From Candidatus Azobacteroides pseudotrichonymphae genomovar. CFP2 (lineage in GTDB: Bacteria > Bacteroidota > Bacteroidia > Bacteroidales > Azobacteroidaceae), in contig NC_011565.1 of the NCBI RefSeq assembly GCF_000010645.1, forward strand, positions 820,001 through 884,000: 64,000 bases of DNA, written 5' to 3'. The notes under the pieces were generated by a model. The model did no database searches and was not told where the DNA came from. It was given only the letters and a program-made list of their open reading frames with translations. Both the position numbers and the translations under genes were made by a program. Below are positions 53,401 to 62,027 of this stretch, in pieces (positions within the stretch are counted from its first letter, which is position 1; each line of letters starts with the position of its first letter).

Positions 53401-54159
53401 TTCCGCTTTTAGCGAGATAACAGTCTCTATTTCTTTTATTTCAAAAAAATCAGGTTTATATCCTGCAGCTGGAGCAAATTGCTTTATTATTGGTCCCTGA
53501 TTGAAAGCTACATTATCTTTGTATGCTGAAACTAAATAATTGGGATTTTTTTCAGATGTCCTCCTGATTAATTGAAAAAGAGTGAACTTTTTATTCACTC
53601 CATCAATTATAAATGTTCCATTAAATATCTTGTGTCGGCAGTGCTCTGAATTCACTTGTGAAAAACCAAACACTTCACTATCAGTAAGATGTCTTCCTAA
53701 TCTTTTACTTACTCCATTAAGATAATCTATCTCTTCTTCGCTTAAAGCCAATCCTTCCAAAGAATTAAAATTGGCAATATTTTTTACTAAAATGATACCT
53801 TCTGGTTTTTTATTTATGGTGAAAATATCTTGTCCAATGCTACGATATAATTGATAAAGCATTGGATCATATGTTGTTTTTAGTTCTTTTTCAGAAAGAG
53901 TTTGAGATAAAAGTTGAAACTTTTCTATTCTTAGAATTCCCTTTATGCCCATAATTTGGGTAATTTCCATTGCATTAGTACTCCATGGAGTAATCATTTC
54001 ACGACGAGGTCCTACTACAAGGACATCTATATGACTGTCTTTTAGCAATTCTGCTCCCCCAAAAAGCCAAATCAATTTATCTATATCTGTACTATTTAAT
54101 TCTTGAATTGTTTGGACTGCTAAAATAGAATTAGTAATTGCTTTAAAAAAAAATACCAT
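50473..54159 (-). CDS. purL: phosphoribosylformylglycinamidine synthase
   Basis: Converts FGAR to FGAM in purine synthesis. This is the large single-chain form (1228 residues): an N-terminal linker domain, tandem AIRS-like halves (LKAETHNFPTTVEPFNGASTG region and HDHGAGGHLNCFSEL), and a C-terminal glutamine amidotransferase with nucleophile Cys in GVCNGCQLM. The frame begins at TTG 54201, but that codon lies within a TATTTTTG -7 element, so ATG 54159 (MVFFFKAITNS) is the better start. With purB and guaA it shows an active purine pathway. Confidence 0.95.
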   Translation of the reverse strand: MVFFFKAITNSILAVQTIQELNSTDIDKLIWLFGGAELLKDSHIDVLVVGPRREMITPWSTNAMEITQIMGIKGILRIEKFQLLSQTLSEKELKTTYDPMLYQLYRSIGQDIFTINKKPEGIILVKNIANFNSLEGLALSEEEIDYLNGVSKRLGRHLTDSEVFGFSQVNSEHCRHKIFNGTFIIDGVNKKFTLFQLIRRTSEKNPNYLVSAYKDNVAFNQGPIIKQFAPAAGYKPDFFEIKEIETVISLKAETHNFPTTVEPFNGASTGSGGEIRDRLGGGKASLPIAGIAVYMTSYLWNKGVNRKWLYQSPEQILIKASNGASDFGNKFGQPLICGSVLTFEHQENGKLYGYDKVIMLAGGIGFAKRKDALKGKVKVGEKIIVLGGDNYRIGMGGGAVSSVDTGEYCNGIELNAVQRANPEMQKRIANVIRTLSESNNNPIISIHDHGAGGHLNCFSELVENTGGYIEIDKLPIGDPTLSAKEIIGNESQERMGLLLKTEDVERVSKISERERSPMYIVGKTTGDMRFVFEQKDGKRPLDMHLNDFFGKPPHMIIRDVTVKESFKNPKYNKDNIFKYIEQVLKLEAVACKDWLTNKVDRSVTGMVARQQCVGEIQLPLSDLGVVALDYYGQVGIATAIGHAPQIALVDSAVGSVMAIAESLTNILFAPLKNGLKSVSLSANWMWACKNKGEDARLYKAVEACSQFACDLGINIPTGKDSLSMTQKYKDSKVYAPGTVIISAAAEVSNIRKIVSPVLVNDVNTTIYYIDFSSDNFKLGGSAFAQSLDTVGQDIPTVNDTQYFKKAFNIVQGLIKERLILSGHDISAGGMITTLLEMCFANETGGMKICLSSLGKGDVDIIKKIFSENVGIIIQVKDTEVVEKYLNEQKIRRVNIGSPMKERCILLSDLKMQYRLDINYLRDIWYYPSYLLDRKQSGKIRAKERFANYKHQILINVFPKSFDGKLSSYNISADRKIQSGIKAAIIREKGTNGEREMAYALYLAGFDVKDVHMTDLATGRETLEEINMIVFCGGFSNSDVLGSAKGWAGAFRYNEKSATALRKFYARDNTLSLGVCNGCQLMVELSLIYSKNKKRHLMLHNNSHKFESGFVSVEIPQNHSIMFRTLSNSKLGIWIAHGEGKFQLPMKEHEYHIVAKYVYNTYPGNPNGSDYAVAGICSEDGRHLALMPHLERAVFPWQWAYYPQNRNKDEVSPWIEAFVNARKWISNKH

Positions 54160-54198
54160 TTCCAGATTATAAAAATTTTGTACACTTCTTTCCTCTGA

Positions 54199-54206
54199 CA
54201 AAAATA
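54199..54206 (-). promoter_or_regulatory. -7 element for purL
   Basis: TATTTTTG on the minus strand, 39 bases before ATG 54159. It overlaps the in-frame TTG at 54201, arguing against translation from that codon. Confidence 0.55.
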
Positions 54207-54277
54207 AAGAAAATGTCCAAAATGCTAAGATAATAAATGAATAAGCAGTACGTAATTAATCAATCCCCTTTTTTCTA

Positions 54278-54285
54278 TAAATTTG
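54278..54285 (+). promoter_or_regulatory. -7 element for the mscS gene
   Basis: TAAATTTG on the plus strand, 30 bases before ATG 54316. It overlaps the in-frame TTG at 54283 and supports the later start. With the purL element it makes a compact divergent promoter region. Confidence 0.55.
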
Positions 54286-54315
54286 TATTATCAAAAATTT
54301 AAGATTTATGACATT

Positions 54316-55965
54316 ATGGTAATGTTTTGTCATTCGCTGATTTTTTATTGGATTGAAATAGTGCCTCTATTATTTTTCCCTAAGATTTTGGAAACCGAAT
54401 CGTTTGGAATTGAACGGACACAATCTCATATCCAGACTAGTTCGGCAAAATTAAAACTAGTAGAAACAGATTCTTTATATGATGTTATTAGCGAGATACC
54501 TGTAATCATAGAAAAAGACACTTTATTCTACATATATAAAGGCAGTGGAGGGCTACGCCCTATACAAAGAGCAATTCAAATTCAATCTACCATTGAAAAG
54601 CTAGGTAAAAAAAATGGAATAAATCCCGACAAAGTTTGTATTATCTCAGATAATTACACGACCAATATAACATATGATGGTAAGCCAATTATGACTTTGA
54701 CCGATAAAGATGCTTACTGTACTCAAATGTCTCGAAGAGATTTAGCTGTATTGAATAAAACAATTATTGTTAAAGCACTGAAAACATTGCAAAAAAAACA
54801 TAGGCTAGAAAATTCAATTAAAAATATTGTTCTAGTTTTATTAATATTAACAATTCAGTACATTTTATTTAAGGCAACAAATAAGGGGTATTGGAATTTG
54901 CGAAAAAAGGTAAAATTAATACGAAAAAAACGATTAAAGCCATTTTTTATCAAAAACTATGAATTGCTTAACGTTGGAAGACAAATAAGAATTATTTATG
55001 CTTTATTGAAAGCATTGAGATTCGTCGTTATTACTATTCAGTTACTAATATTTTTCCCTATTATTTTTAGCATCTTCCCTCAAACAGAAAATTTATCGAT
55101 ACAAATCTTTTCTTATATATGGAGTCCAATAAAAAAGATAGGTGTGGGCATTGTCCAATATATACCCAATTTATTTACTATCATAATTATTTGGATAATA
55201 TTTTATTATGTAATAAAAGGAGTTAGAGCATTAGCAGAGGAAATTGAAAAGGAACGATTAAAATTACACGGATTTTATCCAGATTGGGCAAAACCAACAT
55301 TTGGCATCATACGATTTTTATTATATGCTTTTATGATTGCTTTAATCTATCCCTACTTACCTCATTCTGAATCAGATGCATTTAAAGGTGTTTCAGTTTT
55401 AGTAGGCTTGATATTTTCCCTTGGCTCTAGTTCAGCTATCAGTAATTTAGTAGCTGGAATAATCATCACTTATATGCGTCCGTTCAAAATAGGAGATATG
55501 ATAAAAATAAATGATATCATGGGAAATGTTATTGAAAAGACACCTATCGTAACTCGTATTTTAACTATAAAAAACGAAATAGTAACTATTTCTAATGCTA
55601 CAGTAATTAATGCACAAACTACTAATCTGAGTGAATCGGCAAGAACAAACGGATTAATCTTACATTTCGATGTAACTTTTGGATACGATACTCCTTGGCG
55701 AATTATACATAAAATTCTTCTTGACGGAGCAGAAGCCACACCCAATATTTTAAAGGAACCCCATCCTTTTGTTCTCGAAACAAGTTTTGGGGATTTTTAT
55801 ACTACTTATCAAATAAACGCCTATATAAATGACGCTGATAAATTGATACAATCTTTTTCTGAACTAAGGCAAAATATTCAAGATAAATTCAGCGAAGCTG
55901 GTCTTAGTATGGTTGCTCCCCACTATTATAAGCAGAATATGAAAATGACAAGAGAAGCAAAATAA
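54316..55965 (+). CDS. MscS-family mechanosensitive channel
   Basis: Opens under membrane tension to release solutes on hypo-osmotic shock. From ATG 54316 the protein has 549 residues, longer than E. coli MscS (286). It has an N-terminal segment with one hydrophobic stretch, a membrane block (about 165-310), then the pore helix and beta domain (SLGSSSAISNLVAGIIITYMRPFKIGDMI), which is the MscS hallmark. The C-terminal vestibule domain is complete. The stop codon lies in a 16-bp inverted repeat. Confidence 0.9.
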   Translation: MVMFCHSLIFYWIEIVPLLFFPKILETESFGIERTQSHIQTSSAKLKLVETDSLYDVISEIPVIIEKDTLFYIYKGSGGLRPIQRAIQIQSTIEKLGKKNGINPDKVCIISDNYTTNITYDGKPIMTLTDKDAYCTQMSRRDLAVLNKTIIVKALKTLQKKHRLENSIKNIVLVLLILTIQYILFKATNKGYWNLRKKVKLIRKKRLKPFFIKNYELLNVGRQIRIIYALLKALRFVVITIQLLIFFPIIFSIFPQTENLSIQIFSYIWSPIKKIGVGIVQYIPNLFTIIIIWIIFYYVIKGVRALAEEIEKERLKLHGFYPDWAKPTFGIIRFLLYAFMIALIYPYLPHSESDAFKGVSVLVGLIFSLGSSSAISNLVAGIIITYMRPFKIGDMIKINDIMGNVIEKTPIVTRILTIKNEIVTISNATVINAQTTNLSESARTNGLILHFDVTFGYDTPWRIIHKILLDGAEATPNILKEPHPFVLETSFGDFYTTYQINAYINDADKLIQSFSELRQNIQDKFSEAGLSMVAPHYYKQNMKMTREAK

Positions 55966-55991
55966 CTTTTTTGCAAAGTTATTTTGCTTCT
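55953..55991 (+). terminator. 16-bp inverted repeat containing the mscS stop
   Basis: AGAAGCAAAATAACTT and its exact complement flank a 7-base loop. The left arm includes the last codons and the TAA of the channel gene. It is a strong hairpin, probably terminating or protecting the mRNA, though the downstream U-run is short. Confidence 0.65.
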
Positions 55992-56006
55992 ACCTAATTT
56001 ATCTAC

Positions 56007-56469
56007 CTAAATTTTTGAGTTTTTGTATTCTAGCTTTCATTTGACAAATAATAGTTTCATGATAATCATCATTATCTGCTGTTGTCATCCATTTAATTAT
56101 TAAAACAAGTAACTCTCTATCATAAGGGAAAATATAGTACAAACACATATTGTAATCCACGATGATATCATCATTTTAAATTTGAGTAACTCAGTTTAAA
56201 TTTGGATTTATTTGAGATTGCGTACGCACCTCGTTACCAACAACTTGCATACGACTTGTTGAATCCTTTTGTTTTTGTACACTAGTAGATGTCGCTGAAA
56301 TAAAAAGATTTCTGGCAATATTTTTATTAGGAAGATCTTTTTCAATTTCTTTTTTTAAGATTTCATTATTAATTCGGCCAATTTGATCATTTATCTCTCT
56401 TGTTTTTATCGGCAAAATCATCTTTAAAAAGAATTTGATCAAGTATATAATAGAACCAATAATTAACAC
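56007..56469 (-). pseudogene. unidentified membrane protein, broken frame
   Basis: One minus-strand frame carries two open pieces. The first (56469-56191, 92 codons) has a membrane helix (LIIGSIIYLIKFFLKMIL), a charged coil and a polar tail. After TGA and TAA stops the same frame continues to 56007, reading YNMCLYYIFPYDRELLVLI, IIKWMTTADNDDYHE and QMKARIQKLKNLGR. The continuity in frame suggests one gene with stops, though two small genes are possible. No family is recognised. No ATG begins the first piece. Confidence 0.4.
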
Positions 56470-56519
56470 AAGACAAGCAAGCAGAAAACGGTAAGATCCA
56501 TGGGATGAAATCAGACGTA

Positions 56520-57400
56520 AAAAAGCATTATTACTCCTCTTATTTTACCATTAATGAGAATAATTATTCTTTTCTACTTGAAAAGTATAACCAATAAATC
56601 CCAGAGTGTAGCAATAATAAGCATTGCCGATAAATATTGTTTCACAGTCTCTACCGTTACTTGACTACAATCGTTTATAATCTCAGGATTGTATCCTGTA
56701 AGAAAACAACCAAATCTTATCTATCAACTTTTCATATTTCTTGATATTTTTTATATAATCGAATCTTTTTCATTTAGAGAATCTCTCACTATATCTTTGA
56801 TTATTTTTTGAAGCCTTTTTCAACTTCAATGACTTGTTTCAGTTTTTTTCGTTAAATCTACTCCGTAGAGGAGGAGTACATAGATAACTGATTGAATAAG
56901 CGATGAAATTCATCTTGTAAAATCTTTCTGGTAAGCAAAAAATATGTCTCTATAAATATTTCCTTGATTATTTTCCAAACCGTTCTCTATATTCTTGATT
57001 TCCTCAGTATACGAAAGTACTTTTTCTTTTATGATTTGAAGTTTTTCACTAGACTCATAAGCCCTTATTTGCTTTGGAGAGCAAAATGAAAGTCAACATC
57101 ATGCATTTTATTTTCGTAACCAGCCTTAACTTTTCTTATCAAAATTTGTAAGTCATTTTGATAAGATCGACATTCGCCATCTAATTATCAGGATTTATTA
57201 ACGCACCATTGTATCCTTGATTTTCAAGGTCTTTATAACGGAAAATTAAAAATTGACTTCTATCTCTTTCGTATAATCACAAATATCTTTCCATTTAATT
57301 GACTCATAATTAGGCAATATTCGTTCTATTTCCTCAATCACTATACCTCTTACGTTTGATTGATTTTGTAAATTGTCATTATATCAATTAAACGGTAATA
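56520..57400 (-). pseudogene. decayed unidentified coding region
   Basis: Coding-like pieces in all three minus-strand frames: RGIVIEEIERILPNYESIKW, IRKVKAGYENKMHDVDFHFA, EKVLSYTEEIKNIENGLENN and DCSQVTVETVKQYLSAMLII, separated by stops and shifts. Composition is charged and helical, with a possible HTH-like piece near the end. I cannot name the ancestor. Free-living relatives often carry dprA beside the neighbouring thioesterase gene, but no DprA motif was found. The rest of 55992-57540 has no gene. Confidence 0.45.
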
Positions 57401-57481
57401 ATTTTTTATTAAAAAACTTATAATAAATCCATAAAAACAATAAACTTATTTCGTATATCCTATGTATTTCATACAGCTACA

Positions 57482-57503
57482 GACTAGTAAAAAAATACTA
57501 GTC
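57482..57503 (-). terminator. hairpin downstream of the thioesterase gene
   Basis: An 8-bp perfect stem (GACTAGTA / TACTAGTC) with a 6-base loop, 38 bases past the stop of the minus-strand thioesterase gene. It lacks a strong U-run. Confidence 0.35.
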
Positions 57504-57540
57504 ATTTTCTATTATTAGAAATAATAAATGGTTTTTTACA

Positions 57541-57945
57541 TTACTTAATGAAGTAATCTTTCATCAAGGAATCATAATAATTGCCTCTAGAGAGTTTTCC
57601 ATTAATTAAAATAACAGCTTCTATTTTGCCTTTACAACATATTTTATTATCAATTTTGCGGCGAATACTTTGATGAAAAATAACTTTTGCTCCTTTTCGT
57701 TCAATCATCAAAAAAGAAATAAAAACATCATCTCCACGAAGCGAATATTTATAGTCTAATTCAACATGTGTTATAACAGAATCTATCCCTTTTTGATGTG
57801 CATCTGCAAAAGACAGTCCTATATAGAGTAAAAATTCATGTCTTGTATTTTCAAAATAATGCAAATAATTGGCATTATTTACAATTCCTTGTGAATCACA
57901 TTCATAATCACGCACTTTCATTTCTATTTCAAAAAATTTTCCCAT
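57541..57945 (-). CDS. acyl-CoA thioesterase, 4HBT (YbgC-like) family
   Basis: A 134-residue hotdog-fold thioesterase. The active-site region DYECDSQGIVNNANYLHYFE (13-32) carries the catalytic Asp17. HVELDYKYSLRGDD is the second conserved block. The substrate is unknown; relatives act on short- to medium-chain acyl-CoA. It starts 7 bases after the U32 gene, so the two are one operon, as in Bacteroides. Confidence 0.88.
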   Translation of the reverse strand: MGKFFEIEMKVRDYECDSQGIVNNANYLHYFENTRHEFLLYIGLSFADAHQKGIDSVITHVELDYKYSLRGDDVFISFLMIERKGAKVIFHQSIRRKIDNKICCKGKIEAVILINGKLSRGNYYDSLMKDYFIK

Positions 57946-57952
57946 ATAACGT

Positions 57953-59200
57953 TTATCTTAGTCTATTTGTTATTTTAAATATTTTATCCGAAGGACGTAT
58001 TTTCTCGGATACGGGCATAGAAAATCGCTCTCCTTGTGCAGCTGTTTCTACGGGCAATAGATTTACCCGAATTTCATTGGCTTTCAAAAACAAAGCACCA
58101 GTTGTTGGTCCTGTAATTAATACTTTGTCACCTTTATGAAGTTCTTGTGTTTCCATCAAAAATTCACCTACCTGTATTTTGGGAAAATAATTAACAACTT
58201 TGCCAATGTACATTTTTTTTTCTAAAGCTTCGTTCCCATAGCAATTACTCCATTCACCCAGTCGCTGTCCTAAATAATAACCATTCCAGAAACCTCGATT
58301 AAAAACCCGCCTAAGTTGCCCATCCCAAGTATCTTTCATTTTTTCTGTAAAATTGTTTTCAAAATACGCCTTAATGGCTTTTTTATAGCATTCTGTCACT
58401 ACTCGCACGTATTCTGGTCCTCTTGCACGTCCTTCTATTTTAAAAATTTCGATACCTGAATCTATCATTTTATCAATAAAACGTATAGTTTTTAAATCTT
58501 TAGATGAAAAAATATATTGGTTATCTATCTCTAATTCTATCTCCGATTGTTTGTCTTTAACAATGTATCCTCGTCTACAAACCTGATTACATTTGCCTCT
58601 ATTAGCTGATGAATTCATTTCGTGTAAACTCAAATAACATTTCCCAGAAATTGCCATACAAAGAGCACCATGCGCAAATGCTTCTATACGTAGCAATTTA
58701 CTACTAGGTCCCTTTATCTTTTGTTCAACAATTTGTCTACGAATTTCTTTTACTTGTTCAAGTGTTAATTCTCTTGCTAAAACTACTACATCTGCAAACT
58801 GTGCATAAAAACGAAGTGATTCTATATTGGAGATATTCAATTGTGTAGAAAGATGTATTTCCATACCCTTATCGCGAGCATAAAGCATTCCTGCTACATC
58901 CGCTGCAATAATTGCCGAAATTCCAGCATCTCGAGCAGCATTGATTATCGCACGCATGGAAACAAGATCGTTGTTGTAGAGGATAGTATTGACAGCAAGA
59001 TACGTTTTTATTTGGTGTTGCTGACAGATTGGGACAATCTTTAGGATATCCTCTATTGTAAAGTTACTAGTAGAATTCGAACGCATATTCAAATCTTCAA
59101 TTCCAAAGTAAACTGAATCAGCTCCTCCCTGTATTGCGGCAGACAAAGACTCGTATGAACCTATTGGAGCCATTACTTCAATGATCTTACTCTTTGCCAT
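57953..59200 (-). CDS. U32-family peptidase-like protein (TrhP/RlhA type)
   Basis: A 415-residue U32 protein. Members were annotated as collagenase-like proteases, but characterised relatives (TrhP, RlhA, UbiU/V) are Fe-S proteins that hydroxylate tRNA, rRNA or ubiquinone precursors from prephenate. The barrel begins IEVMAPIGSYESLSAAIQGGADSVYFG. The family signature EAFAHGALCMAISGKC is mid-protein, followed by RGKCNQVCRRGY; these Cys are candidate cluster ligands. tRNA hydroxylation (TrhP-like) is the most likely role, by inference. Confidence 0.85.
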   Translation of the reverse strand: MAKSKIIEVMAPIGSYESLSAAIQGGADSVYFGIEDLNMRSNSTSNFTIEDILKIVPICQQHQIKTYLAVNTILYNNDLVSMRAIINAARDAGISAIIAADVAGMLYARDKGMEIHLSTQLNISNIESLRFYAQFADVVVLARELTLEQVKEIRRQIVEQKIKGPSSKLLRIEAFAHGALCMAISGKCYLSLHEMNSSANRGKCNQVCRRGYIVKDKQSEIELEIDNQYIFSSKDLKTIRFIDKMIDSGIEIFKIEGRARGPEYVRVVTECYKKAIKAYFENNFTEKMKDTWDGQLRRVFNRGFWNGYYLGQRLGEWSNCYGNEALEKKMYIGKVVNYFPKIQVGEFLMETQELHKGDKVLITGPTTGALFLKANEIRVNLLPVETAAQGERFSMPVSEKIRPSDKIFKITNRLR

Positions 59201-59257
59201 TTATCTCCTTGATTTATTTTCGTTCTTTTTTGAATCCCAACATTAAGAATTAGATGC

Positions 59258-59287
59258 CAAAGGTATACAAAAACACAGAGATAGCAA
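59258..59287 (-). promoter_or_regulatory. promoter for the U32-thioesterase operon
   Basis: On the minus strand TTG (59287-59285), 19 bases, then TACCTTTG (59265-59258). Spacing and sequence fit the Bacteroidetes consensus TTTG-N19-21-TAnnTTTG. It lies 57 bases before the ATG. Confidence 0.6.
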
Positions 59288-59561
59288 GAAAGTATTTTCT
59301 TAAATCTATCAATCTTAGGGATCTTATAAAAAAGTGTCTATTTTAAAATCTCCCCTTGATTTAAACTATTTTCTTATTCCAACCATAAAAACTTGTATAG
59401 ACAGGGCCTAATCACGTATTAATAGATTAAAAACTGATTTTACAAAAAAATGTCGATTTTTTAAATATTCATATAAATACGCTTACACTTAAATATTATT
59501 GACTGAGCATATTTTAATTCTAAGCTAGAGTTTCATTTCAGAGCAATATAAATTAACTGAC

Positions 59562-59611
<50 letters not shown>

Positions 59612-59640
59612 TATTGAAGATTCTGAATTAGATATTATCA

Positions 59641-61356
59641 ATGGTAAATCACAAATCAATACAATTGCTCCCTGGTTCTTATGCTCTGATAGAATCTCTT
59701 TTGCACGAAGGGGTGGATATTGTCTTTGGTTATCCGGGGGGGCAAGCTATACCCATTTATGACGCTTTGTACGACTATAAAGACAAGCTTCGTCATATTC
59801 TTGTTCGCCATGAACAAGGTGCTGTTCATGCAGCGCAAGGATATGCTCGTGTTTCGGGAAAAGTAGGCGTTACAGTGGTTACTTCTGGGCCTGGAATCGC
59901 TAATACAATTACAGGAGTTGCTGATGCGATGATAGATTCTACACCTATAGTGGTTATTGCGGGGCAGGTACCCTCCATTTTATTAGGCACTGATTCCTTT
60001 CAAGAAATAGATGTGATTGGGATCACTCAACCCATTACTAAATGGGCATATCAAGTACGAGATGTTGATGAAATCCCTTGGGCAATAGCTCGTGCTTTTT
60101 ATATTGCTTTGTCCGGTCGTTTGGGGCCGGTTGTATTGGATATTACTAAAAATGCACAAACAGCACAAATTTCTTATCATCCTGTCTGTATTGATCATAT
60201 CCGTTCGTATGTTCCGGTGCCAGGGTCAAGTAAAGAAAGTTTACAATCTGCAGCTAGCCTTATTAATCATTCCAAAAAACCATTAGCTTTGGTGGGACAA
60301 GGTGTGATTTTGGGCAACGCTGAGAAAGAACTGTTAGACTTTTTACAGCATGGAGATATTCCTGCCGCCTCTACTATGTTGGGGCTTTCTGCTTTGCCAA
60401 GTGATGAACCCTTAAATATGGGAATGTTAGGGATGCATGGTAATGTTGCTGCTAATTTGAAAACAAATGAATGTGATGTATTGATTGCCATTGGAATGCG
60501 TTTCGATGACCGCGTTACCGGAGATTTGAATACTTATGCTAAACAAGCTCAAATTATACACTTTGATATAGATCCTTCAGAAATCAATAAAAACGTTAAA
60601 GTCAATGTTGCCGTTTTGGGAAATATAAAGGAAACTCTTCCGGCGGTAAATAAATTATTAAAAAAAACACAACATACGGCTTGGAAAAAAACATTCAAAT
60701 CTCTATTGGAACAAGAACTGAATACAGTTATCCAAAAAGAACTTTATTCTCAAGTAGGTCCTTTAAGAATGGGAGAAGTAGTACATAAAGTATCAGAAGC
60801 TACTGAAGGCAATGCAGTTCTGGTAACAGATGTAGGTCAAAATCAAATGATGGGGGTTCGTTACTTCAAATATAAACAAACTCGTAGTGTAGTAACTTCA
60901 GGGGGATTAGGAACAATGGGGTTTGGTTTACCTGCATCTATAGGGGCAAAATGCGGTGTTCCTAATCGTACAGTTTGTCTCTTTGTCGGAGACGGTGGAT
61001 TTCAAATGACCATTCAAGAATTAGGAACAATTATGCAGTCAAATATTGATGTCAAAATCATTCTTTTGAATAATAGTTATTTAGGAATGGTTCGCCAGTG
61101 GCAGGAACTATTCTTTTCCGAACGATATTCTGAAACAGCTATGGATAATCCTGATTTCATTCAAATAGCATCTGCCTATCGCATTCCGGGAAGAAGTGTT
61201 TCTAGAAGAGAAGAATTAGATGAAGCTATTTACGAAATGTTAGAAACAAAGGGGACCTACTTGCTGGAAGCTAAAGTGTTATCAAAAAGTATGGTTTATC
61301 CAATGATTCCAGCTGGGGCATGCATTACACATATATTGTTAGGAGATGAAAAATAA
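59641..61356 (+). CDS. ilvB: acetolactate synthase large subunit
   Basis: ThDP- and FAD-dependent enzyme making acetolactate (valine/leucine) or acetohydroxybutyrate (isoleucine). The 571-residue protein has VFGYPGGQAIPIYDAL, the catalytic Glu in RHEQGAVHAAQGYAR (about 59), the FAD region GMLGMHGNVAAN, and the ThDP motif GDGGFQM...NNSYLGMVRQW. It overlaps ilvN by 11 bases. ilvC and ilvD, part of the Bacteroides operon, are not in the window. Confidence 0.96.
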   Translation: MVNHKSIQLLPGSYALIESLLHEGVDIVFGYPGGQAIPIYDALYDYKDKLRHILVRHEQGAVHAAQGYARVSGKVGVTVVTSGPGIANTITGVADAMIDSTPIVVIAGQVPSILLGTDSFQEIDVIGITQPITKWAYQVRDVDEIPWAIARAFYIALSGRLGPVVLDITKNAQTAQISYHPVCIDHIRSYVPVPGSSKESLQSAASLINHSKKPLALVGQGVILGNAEKELLDFLQHGDIPAASTMLGLSALPSDEPLNMGMLGMHGNVAANLKTNECDVLIAIGMRFDDRVTGDLNTYAKQAQIIHFDIDPSEINKNVKVNVAVLGNIKETLPAVNKLLKKTQHTAWKKTFKSLLEQELNTVIQKELYSQVGPLRMGEVVHKVSEATEGNAVLVTDVGQNQMMGVRYFKYKQTRSVVTSGGLGTMGFGLPASIGAKCGVPNRTVCLFVGDGGFQMTIQELGTIMQSNIDVKIILLNNSYLGMVRQWQELFFSERYSETAMDNPDFIQIASAYRIPGRSVSRREELDEAIYEMLETKGTYLLEAKVLSKSMVYPMIPAGACITHILLGDEK

Positions 61357-61891
61357 AATACTTTATACAATAACAATATTTTCTGAAAATATTGTTGGCT
61401 TACTGAACCAAGTAGCTATTATTTTTACAAGGCGTGGACTAAACATAGAAACACTTTCTGTTTCTCAGTCTGCTCTTGAGGGTATCCATAAATTTACAAT
61501 TACTACATTCGCTGATGCAGAAATCATATGTAAAGTAACAAAACAAATTGATAAACAAGTTGATATATTAAAGGCTTATTACAATATAGATGTAGACCTT
61601 GTTTTTCAGGAGATCGCTTTGTACAAAGTTTCTACATCTCGTTTGCTAGTTTTGAGATCTATTGAAGACCTTATTCGTCAATATAATGTTCGAATATTGG
61701 ACATGACCGAAGTTTGGACTGTCTTAGAAAAGACTGGGCATTATGATGAAACACAAGCTTTGTTCACAGAGTTGAGTGAAAAGATAGGTGTTTTACAGTT
61801 TATTCGTTCTGGACGAATCGCCATTACAAAATCTAATGTAGAACGATTGAGTGATATGTTAGCGACAATAGAAGAAAAGATAAAAGCATGA
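61346..61891 (+). CDS. ilvN: acetolactate synthase small (regulatory) subunit
   Basis: ACT-domain subunit that activates IlvB and usually confers valine feedback inhibition. The 181-residue protein has an N-terminal ACT domain (YTITIFSENIVGLLNQVAIIFTRRGLNIETL region) and a second ACT-like C-terminal domain. The ATG lies within the end of ilvB. After its stop come 136 bases of spacer, then the end of convergent rlmB. Confidence 0.93.
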   Translation: MKNKILYTITIFSENIVGLLNQVAIIFTRRGLNIETLSVSQSALEGIHKFTITTFADAEIICKVTKQIDKQVDILKAYYNIDVDLVFQEIALYKVSTSRLLVLRSIEDLIRQYNVRILDMTEVWTVLEKTGHYDETQALFTELSEKIGVLQFIRSGRIAITKSNVERLSDMLATIEEKIKA

Positions 61892-62027
61892 TAAAAGCAT
61901 TGGAATCCTTGATAATAGAATCTTATTCTTATTAAGGAGCAGCTATCGATGAATAATACAAATCCGAAACTAATGATTTATGCCTTAACAGTTGTAAATT
62001 CATGATTTAGTAATAATTGCAAAACCG

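Noticed and set aside
56520..57400. Remnant of dprA, the usual neighbour of the thioesterase/U32 genes
   Set aside because: None of the DprA Rossmann-fold motifs could be read in any minus-strand frame; the fragments look like a different, charged helical protein.
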